From positions 62,001 through 126,000 of the forward strand of contig JAAROD010000054.1 in NCBI GenBank assembly GCA_012274445.1: DNA of 64,000 nt, in the 5' to 3' direction. The notes below the pieces were generated by a model. That model was not told where the DNA came from and did no database searches. It saw only the letters and a list, made by a program, of their open reading frames with translations. Position 1 is the stretch's first letter. Each line of letters opens with the position of its first letter. A program made the position numbers and the translations under genes. Source of the DNA: Sclerotiophoma versabilis (taxonomy: Eukaryota > Ascomycota > Dothideomycetes > Pleosporales > Didymellaceae). Below, piece by piece: positions 57,195-64,000 of the stretch.

Positions 57195-60100
57195 TTCACC
57201 TTTCTATTCAAAGCCCCAAAAAAAATATCTCATTGGTCTCTCATGGGCACTACGCCATAGTACACTGGTTGTTTTTGAACTTTGTTATTAAGTATCTATG
57301 AATTCCACGTATGATATGATCTCATGGCAGAAGTAGCGTGATTCTTCTGAGAATTTTTTGAAAGACACCCCTGCGCCACCGGAGCCGCTCACCAATGCTA
57401 AAATGGCTTGAAGTCTTTGAGCATGAATCTGATTACATAGTTCCGTGAGCCTATTGCAGATGACCATATCGGTACGGTCTCGGTGTACGTGCCGTTCTTT
57501 CCGACCGACCACCCAGCACTTAGAGTCACACATAATTGTAATCGTCACGAGACGCCGTTAGTGATATAATAACATGATGCTTGCAATTAACTGATTCCAT
57601 ATGAATCTCTTTGGGCAGCTGATGTTGCGGCCGCATGACGTAACTTTTGGTGGAGGAGCAAGGGACGCTGGTCTCTCCAAGGCACCGCCTACGGCATCCC
57701 CATCACGACGCCTCCACTTATTCAAAAGTGCTGAATTTTGTGAGGTCTCGCTTATACCTTATTGGGATTAAATTCTAGGGCTTTCTGAAAGAAGCGCAAA
57801 TTATCAAGACAGGGATTCGCGTTTGATGAAGGCTGATTGGCGTGCAAAAAGCGAAAACTACCACTGTGTTCAACGCCTCAAGCCCATTTCTCATGCACAA
57901 TACGCTATCTCTAACACACTACTGCAGTGGCGGTGGGATGTCTTACAAATGCTGGGCGGGGTTAACATCGATGCCCCCCGTTGCATTCTGACATGCAAGC
58001 AGCGTACATTCACTGCTTCGAGACAACCCTTTGCCTGGATTATACCTTTTGTGACACGGTGGAGTCTTCTGAATTTGTAGATCGTATGCGAAACACCTCC
58101 TAGTTCGTCACGACTTGACCATAGACATCGCTTCAAAGTTCAACGTAGTCATCCGCATTCACACACATATATTTACTAGAATCGCTTGATGTACAATTTC
58201 TTGAGTCTCCAAGATTCTATCCATCTCTAACACACTCCTCTTCTATGTGCCTCTCCCTGGTGTCCCTCAGCTCTCTACTTCTCTCGTGAAGTCTGTCAGA
58301 GGTCTGCAAGTGCGGGCTTCTTGGATCATACCGCCCTATGTGTTTGACTAGATTTGCATTAGGTAAGTTGCTTTAATTGTGCAACTCCTGAACTCGTCAT
58401 CTATCCCTGCACAGTCTCATACCCGCCAGGCCCCTTACTGATGTTCACTGTGGCGCCGCAGTCAGCATTCAGCTTGACTTGGAAACACATCTTCGCTCAC
58501 AATTATCTCTTTCCGCTCGTCGATCTTAGCATTAGCCATTTCCATTGCTATGGCCGTTTTGGCCACTTAGGGCTTGGGGCTCCTCTTCGGCGAACCACGG
58601 CTGGATCTACTGTCTCACTATCAGCCAGAGACCAGCCGCAATGCAGACTTTGCAATCAACGCTGCTAGAGCCGACTTCGACCAGAACTGGGTGCTGATCA
58701 CAAATCTTGGTCGCAGCAAAGAGGGTGAACTCAGAGAGGCCTTCGAGTCAGGTCCAAGCGAAAACTTGTATTTTACCTATGGACGACACCTACGTGAAGC
58801 AAAATGTGCGCATGTGATTCACGGCCGGATAGACGCCCCCCCCCCCCCCCCCCCCACACTATGGACCAAGATAGGGCTAAAGGTTCGAAGCCAATCTCTG
58901 CGAAAAACACAAAAGAGAGACTATGCCGAAGATCTCATATGCGAAGGTGCGGTATTTGGGGCATTCCACTCTTAACAGGGTGTCTATTCAATCGAGCGAA
59001 GCTGCAGGAGTTAGACCTCTAGCTATGGCGTTAAGTGCGCTACAGCTCGTGTGGGCATGTGTGGCATACTGATGCCTATCAGGTCGCTTGCTTACTCTCT
59101 ATACTGCGGGACGATAGTTGGGCCGAAAGCTATCGCATTCCCGCAGTGCGGTTTGGGCTTAATGTAGCTATATCTCACTTTAACCCAATCTGAAGAGATA
59201 AGCTATCTCATCCATTCGATACCTCGCAGCCAATTCTCCAAGGCATATACCGTCCATAATCCCTATTGCCATCAAAATTCTACAGCCAACCTCAACAAAA
59301 CCCCATGCGAGATTTTCCTTGTCAAAAAAAATAGGGCGATCTGTAAGCAAATCCCACCGACTCTGAAATATATACCAAAGTAACCTGTCAGCGTCTTTCC
59401 AAAGCTTGATGACGATACTTGTAAGAATGCTAGCGCACTTTGTAGATATCTGCACTGAGGCACTGACCGCCGCTAATCCAACGATTTGCCAGGGGTATTG
59501 TACATGGCTGGACAAGTCTTTCCTCTTCCACCTAAAAACCCATTTACTAACATCAAGCACCTTATGAAGCGATGATTCTCTTGGAATAGATCTCAGGTAT
59601 TACCCATTCAAGGCCAATCTGTTTGCCTGCCCTTTCAGTCCACCTTCCCAACCTCGCACGTTTCTCTACTACCCACTAAGTTATATCAAGTTACATTTAT
59701 ATTACAGTGCAGCCTAGAGTCTGAGCACGTAGTACACGACTCTATGTGAATATAACTTATGTATACATGTAATTATGCTTCTTATAACCTATAGATTTCT
59801 TAAGTATAGCTTCTTGGAAGAATTTGATAGGTTTTTTTAAGATAGTAACGGTAAGCGCTAGTTAATTTAGACAGCTGTCTTAGTATTATCTTAAATCACT
59901 TAACAATCAAGTCCAGGCCTGTACATTACGTGAGTAAGCTTAAGAGACTAAATTGGTAAATTGGTAAATTGTTTCATATATCTTATCAGTTGGTTACTGC
60001 TATTGTTTTCTTGTAACTAATCTAGCCTAGCAATTGTATCTGAAAAGAGAGAACTATGAGTAAATCAACTAGTATTTGCACTTAGCTACTTACACTGAAG

Positions 60101-60704
60101 TTGTATAATGTAATTAGTATCTAGTACTTATTTTCCCGTTCAGCACACTATGCCAGCTCCATAGCAGGCTAGTAAAGAATAACAAGCTTATAAGTAGAGC
60201 TATTGTTCGAGCGTAGGGTTGTCGCATCCTGTTAATAGGTGAGGCGGGGCAGGGGGGGGGGGCTAACGAGCAGCAACAGAGGTCTAACCACATGCCGAGT
60301 GCAGAAAGTAGAGTTAAAGAGAATCGTTCCCTGGTACATATAGAAGTAGGCAGAGAGTCAATGGATTATGGTGTGGAGAATTCAGTGCAGTTACCTAGTA
60401 TTCAAACAAAGCTATTATACAAGTGTTGACGTCTTCTTACAATTGAAGGACCTTATTTTTAGCATCTAGGTGACACCCTTAATGATAACGTTGTGCACCA
60501 GTACACGATGTTTTGTAAAGAAGATAGAGTTTGAAAACGCTTTATTGGCCTGACGTCTTCTTAGGGGAGGCCTTTCTTGTATGGAAGTCAACTATCTAGA
60601 TAAAAGAGTGGATGCCACCATTGCCATGGGGACTTTTGAAAGCAAAAGGCATGGCCAGCAACAAAAAGTAGATTATCGCCGAGCACTGTCATAAATGACG
60701 TCTA
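57195..60704. other. Long AT-rich spacer with two weak open frames
   Basis: This 3.5-kb stretch has no firm gene. A plus-strand frame at 58574-58975 reads protein-like before a C20 run (SRNADFAINAARADFDQNW and GRSKEGELREAFESGP), but it lacks an ATG and has a TAG just upstream. A minus-strand frame at 59180-59560 has long hydrophobic/amphipathic segments (VGLAAVSASVQISTKCASIL) but starts at GTG. Either could be a gene remnant. From 59680 to 60240 the DNA is very AT-rich, ending in a G11 run (60252-60262). Confidence 0.35.
58836..58855 (+). repeat. C20 homopolymer
   Basis: Twenty consecutive C residues, the longest homopolymer seen in the window; it is in an unassigned spacer, where the open frame reads it as Pro codons. 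Confidence 0.8.
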
Positions 60705-61201
60705 TCAGCCATGTAGCTGCTTTATAACGTGCTGAACCTTAGCCAGGTCGCCATTACAGTCCACCCACACCGCTCCTATGATCGCCTCGACGGTCGATGC
60801 GAGTGTGGTCTTGGGCTCCTGTCCCGCTTGACAAGGATTTTCCTTTAGCCAGGTCGATAGGTTCCAGTCCTTGGCTACGTCTTGCAGTCTGTCGTTTGTT
60901 CCGGCATCTTTTACCATGTTATGGCCGGTCTCTATGCTGCGTCAGCTATCCATCTCGCCAGCAACACACAGTGAGTAATCTTTAACTTGCCTGTACTGCT
61001 ACCACTTGGGTACCACTTATTTAATACGCTAAGGCGCAGAACCGCATCCCCAACCAGGGCCAATCGCTTGTTGCCTGACATGGGCCCCTCCACGTCACGC
61101 CGCGAGATTGCTGCTCCCGCAGCAGTCAAGGCTTCCTCGAGCAGGCTGACATTCTTGAAATAGTAGTGTATTCGGTCTTGGAGCGACTCCAGGTTAGACA
61201 T
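60705..61201 (-). CDS. Minimal RNase III-domain protein
   Basis: Two exons, 61201-60991 and 60931-60705, 145 aa. Joining them gives GSSTETGHNMVKDAGTNDRL, a continuous RNase III domain pattern, and requires a GC donor: the intron begins GCAAGT after CAG and ends CATAG, a canonical GC-AG intron of 59 nt with a GCTGAC branch. The signature helix reads NKRLALVGDAVLRL, where active enzymes have NERLEFLGDAVL; the second acidic motif is TLASTVEAIIGAVWVD. The two central catalytic acids (Asp of GDA, Glu of VEA) remain, but the other acidic ligands are Ala and Ser. There is no double-stranded RNA-binding domain. It could be a dedicated small RNase III, a mitochondrial ribosome-like homologue, or a binding-only derivative. 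Confidence 0.8.
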
Positions 61202-62422
61202 CCTTGAACTTGCCTGTAGAGAATCGAGTCTTTCCTATCACACAGGAAGGTCTGCCAGTCTATATATCGTACACACAGAGGCTTAGACTCCTTTCATCTG
61301 TCCAAACTTGACATACTAGCTGTAGCCTGAGCAACCACCATCATAACGCGTACCATAGATAAAGTGTCTATACTCTGTGCAATCACCCATGGGCGATACA
61401 ACGTTCTCTCGAGGCATCTCCGCAAGCGATGTAGGTACCATTAGGAGTGTGGTCCTCAGTCGCTAGACAGGGTTTCGATCTAATATGCATGAGCATAGAT
61501 TCGGGCTCAACCGAGTGGTCGGAGTCGATGGTTCAGATCTGGAAGTAACTGCTTGCCGAGGTAGCTGTTCACAGCTATGGATGGCCGCACGCGGCCTCAG
61601 CCAGTACACAGCCGCATAGCTGCAATTATAATCGAGATTCTAGGAGTCGGTATGGAAATACCTGCTGCAAAGCTACTATTCGCAGATAGTATTTTCTCGA
61701 GTGCATCTACGTCATAGCGCATGCACCTTTATCTGTTTGTGGAGAAAGGCTATCAGCCTTCGACAAACATTGACCTGAGTGTACTCCCGATCGCAATGAA
61801 CCATTTGTACAGCTCCGCATGATTAAGTTCTTTCATATGCAGGCTTAGTGAACTATTGTGTCCTGCGCTAGACTCTGTACCAACCTTGGCTGGTCCAGTA
61901 TCTTGCCTGCATTGACGTGAGCGTATAGGAGACTGGCGATGGCAGCACTCGGCGAACTGTTTCCGGTAAATACAATGAAACCTCTGTCGAAACTAATTAG
62001 ATGGACTGTCAGCGACAGTTGTTGCAAATGATTTTCCACAGAGTTATATCCACACTCAACGACACTAAAGTTCTCAAGTTCATTGGATAAAAGCCAGGAT
62101 CCAATCGTTGTTGTTCCATAGACCTTTCCGCAGAGACACAAGATTGTAATCCTCAATTAGGGGCACTAGCAAAATTATTCTGCCGAGTTATCACAGTTTT
62201 GTGATGCGCGCGTCGGCACGATGCGCATCTTACACTCTTCTGCCAATGCCCCCGTTGAGGTAGATACACCAAATAATACAGGCAATTGATCAGGTTCACG
62301 AACTGTAATGAGACCTCACTGCGCTCCAGTGCCGGAGGACAGACCCTTATCACATCTTCTGTCAGAAGTATTCGTACCATTTGGCATCCGCCGGATCAGT
62401 CAGTGATGGACCTTCACTACGC
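61202..62422. other. Spacer and possible end of a decayed minus-strand gene
   Basis: No intact gene. The minus-strand frame 62156-61845 reads as plausible protein (TIGSWLLSNELENFSVVECGY and IVFTGNSSPSAAIASLLYAH) and may be a further piece of the decayed gene to its right. No family recognised. Confidence 0.3.
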
Positions 62423-63383
62423 TCAGACGACAGAAAACATGATTATACGAGCCCTCCCAAGAAGACAGTGGGCTGCATAATGATATTGAGCAAGGCTTTC
62501 CAAGCTTCTGGCTAAGCTCTGACTAGTTAGCCCGGACCATGATAGAATGTCCTTAAGTATCATCTCCAGAATAGCGCAAACGTCTACGGACCTTAAATCT
62601 GATTCACTACGAGGAGAATAGTCTGCATTGATAGGATTTCAGGCTCTTAGTAGGCTGCGATAGCTGACATGGACTCCAGGTTCGTGAATGCTCCTCTCAG
62701 TAAGAACATTCGAGTGTCCGCAAAAGCTATCTAGTGTAGTCTAGCCGGAAAATGTCTCAAATGCTTCACGCTGTTTACCAATTTTGAGATGATTGGCAGC
62801 CTACCCATTTTTCGATGTTCACCTGCATGAGATGAACATGGGTGTGCGAGCGATCGTGATTTAGAGACAGTTGCGCTTTCCCCACTGTATCTATCTACGT
62901 TCCGTCCTAATGAAAGAGTGGGCATGGTGAATAGGCGCAGATCAACATACTGACCCGCGTTACACTGTCATAAAACTCCAGCTATCACTTCAAAGCTCAC
63001 TATCCCTTTTTCTGATTCTCTGAATTCACAGCAGTTCTGATCAGAAGTCCGTTCCCATCAGACTGCTCTTCAAGGCATACTGCTCCTACAGCACTAGGAT
63101 TGTTTGTATCTGCCAGCAGGTCAGCAAACGCCTCAGCAATCTGCTACTCGTGCTGGAAGGATAGTTTGTACATTTGGAGTTCAGGGGTGTTTCGTTGAGA
63201 CCCGTCAGCCTCGGTCAGGGATTCGTATGTAGTACCGCATAGTGTAGGTAAAGCAATGATTTCGGTGAGCGCGCTACCCATTCTTCGTTGAAGTTGTGGT
63301 GGGAATGAGTACCACAACGTTTGACTGCAGGATACAGTAACGGCACGATAGTTTTTAGGAAAGGCAAACATGCACGCAAACAA
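62423..63383 (-). pseudogene. Decayed gene remnant with several in-frame stops, TPR-like segment
   Basis: Between 63383 and 62986 one minus-strand frame gives 80 codons ending YKLSFQHE, a TAG, then QIAEAFADLLADTNNPSAVG, AVCLEEQ and LLIRTAVNSENQKKG before another stop; the sequence reads as one protein broken by the TAG. Further on, another frame gives AANHLKIGKQREAFETFSG, TAG, TTLDSFCGHS...RSLLRA, TGA, NPINADYSPRSESDLRSVDV and SLARSLESLAQYHYAAHCLL to TGA at 62425-62423. The helical EAFETF and SLARSLESLAQYHYAAHCLLG parts resemble tetratricopeptide repeats. Stops are TAG/TGA, which single C-to-T or G-to-A changes in Gln, Arg or Trp codons would produce. Frame changes suggest lost introns or indels. 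The family is not established. Confidence 0.35.
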
Positions 63384-64000
63384 ATATGTTCTGTTGTTAC
63401 CACTCTGAAGTCAACCACTAAGGGAGAGTTTCCTGTATCGATAGACTTAATTCATCGAAGTTTGCAGCGATCGATGCACACGCGTTCCTCGTTATAAGGG
63501 CGGAGTTTGTGAGAACCTCCAATCACGATTGCTGGGATAGATCTGCAAAGAGCATGCCCCATCCGCACCGTCAAGTAGCGTACGGCACCGGACGGAGATT
63601 ACTTTTGCACTCGATTGGAGGTGCCCTGCAATAGATGCCAGTGCATACCAGATTGGCGTGTTCACAGAAGATCACTCTGGACAAATCCCAATGAATGACG
63701 CCATAGCGTCCTTGTGGAACCACAAACAATGCAGGCACATTTCTGTGAAACACAATCCGTCAGTCTCAGCGCCAGACTGAGAGCTTGAAACCTCAAACGC
63801 TTAGCCCAGATGGATACTATTGTGATCTTATTGGACGAAGGCGTGGTACTGAAGCATGTCGATCATAACTCTTCTTCGGGGACGTTGCGACCTCGAGCGT
63901 TCGTAACGTCCCGTATCAGGCTAGCAAGGTTACAGCACTGTACCCCGCAGCCACGAATTCAATCGAACAAAGGCCATGGTGGATCGCAAAAGCTGCTTCG
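63384..64000. other. Right end of the window, no gene called
   Basis: Short open frames only (60-70 codons), none with a recognisable motif. It may belong to the decayed gene at 62423-63383. Confidence 0.3.

Overview
The window is nuclear DNA of a filamentous ascomycete fungus, most likely a dothideomycete of the Pleosporales type. The basis is multi-exon genes with very short introns (46-94 nt, GTATGT/GTAAGT donors, CTAAC/CTGAC branch points), multidomain iterative polyketide synthases, a fungal Zn2Cys6 regulator, RTA1-like and fungal rhodopsin-like membrane proteins, and AT-rich spacers holding decayed genes with stop codons. The lineage is an inference. I saw no tRNA, rRNA or CRISPR array.

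Region 1 (1-25332) is a polyketide gene cluster. Two iterative type I PKS genes are transcribed divergently from an 867-bp shared promoter: a highly reducing PKS (minus, 5 exons, 2488 aa, KS-AT-DH-CMeT-ER-KR-ACP) and a non-reducing PKS (plus, 3 exons, 2579 aa, SAT-KS-AT-PT-ACP-CMeT-R). The expected logic is that the HR-PKS makes a reduced chain, the SAT domain of the NR-PKS accepts it as starter, the NR-PKS extends, cyclises and C-methylates it, and the R domain releases an aromatic aldehyde. To the left lie a four-exon Zn2Cys6 regulator (minus), a stand-alone MDR reductase (plus) and the 3' end of a GRE2-like ketoreductase. The MDR promoter and the PKS-PKS promoter share the 9-mer TTACTCCGA. 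No monooxygenase, P450 or transporter is visible, so the cluster is either minimal or continues beyond the left edge.

Region 2 (25333-36727) is a gene-sparse stretch with a conserved coiled-coil hypothetical, a BTB-domain protein, a DEDD-type 3'-5' exonuclease, a C2H2 zinc-finger protein and a conserved fungal protein of unknown role.

Region 3 (38420-44632) holds the most unusual gene. An eukaryotic-type RNA-dependent RNA polymerase (DLDGD active site) is joined in frame by a 46-nt intron to a UPF1/Hrr1-like SF1 helicase, giving one predicted 1745-aa protein. A small P-loop NTPase gene is divergent from it.

Region 4 (44633-64000) mixes intact accessory genes (a classical SDR, a rhodopsin-like membrane protein, a secreted GH26 mannanase, a minimal RNase III-like protein with a GC-AG intron) with decaying ones (two RTA1-like genes with nonsense codons, and a remnant with several stops at the right end), separated by long AT-rich spacers and homopolymer C/G runs.

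All splice structures were worked out by hand from splice-site motifs and reading-frame continuity. Residue numbers are approximate.
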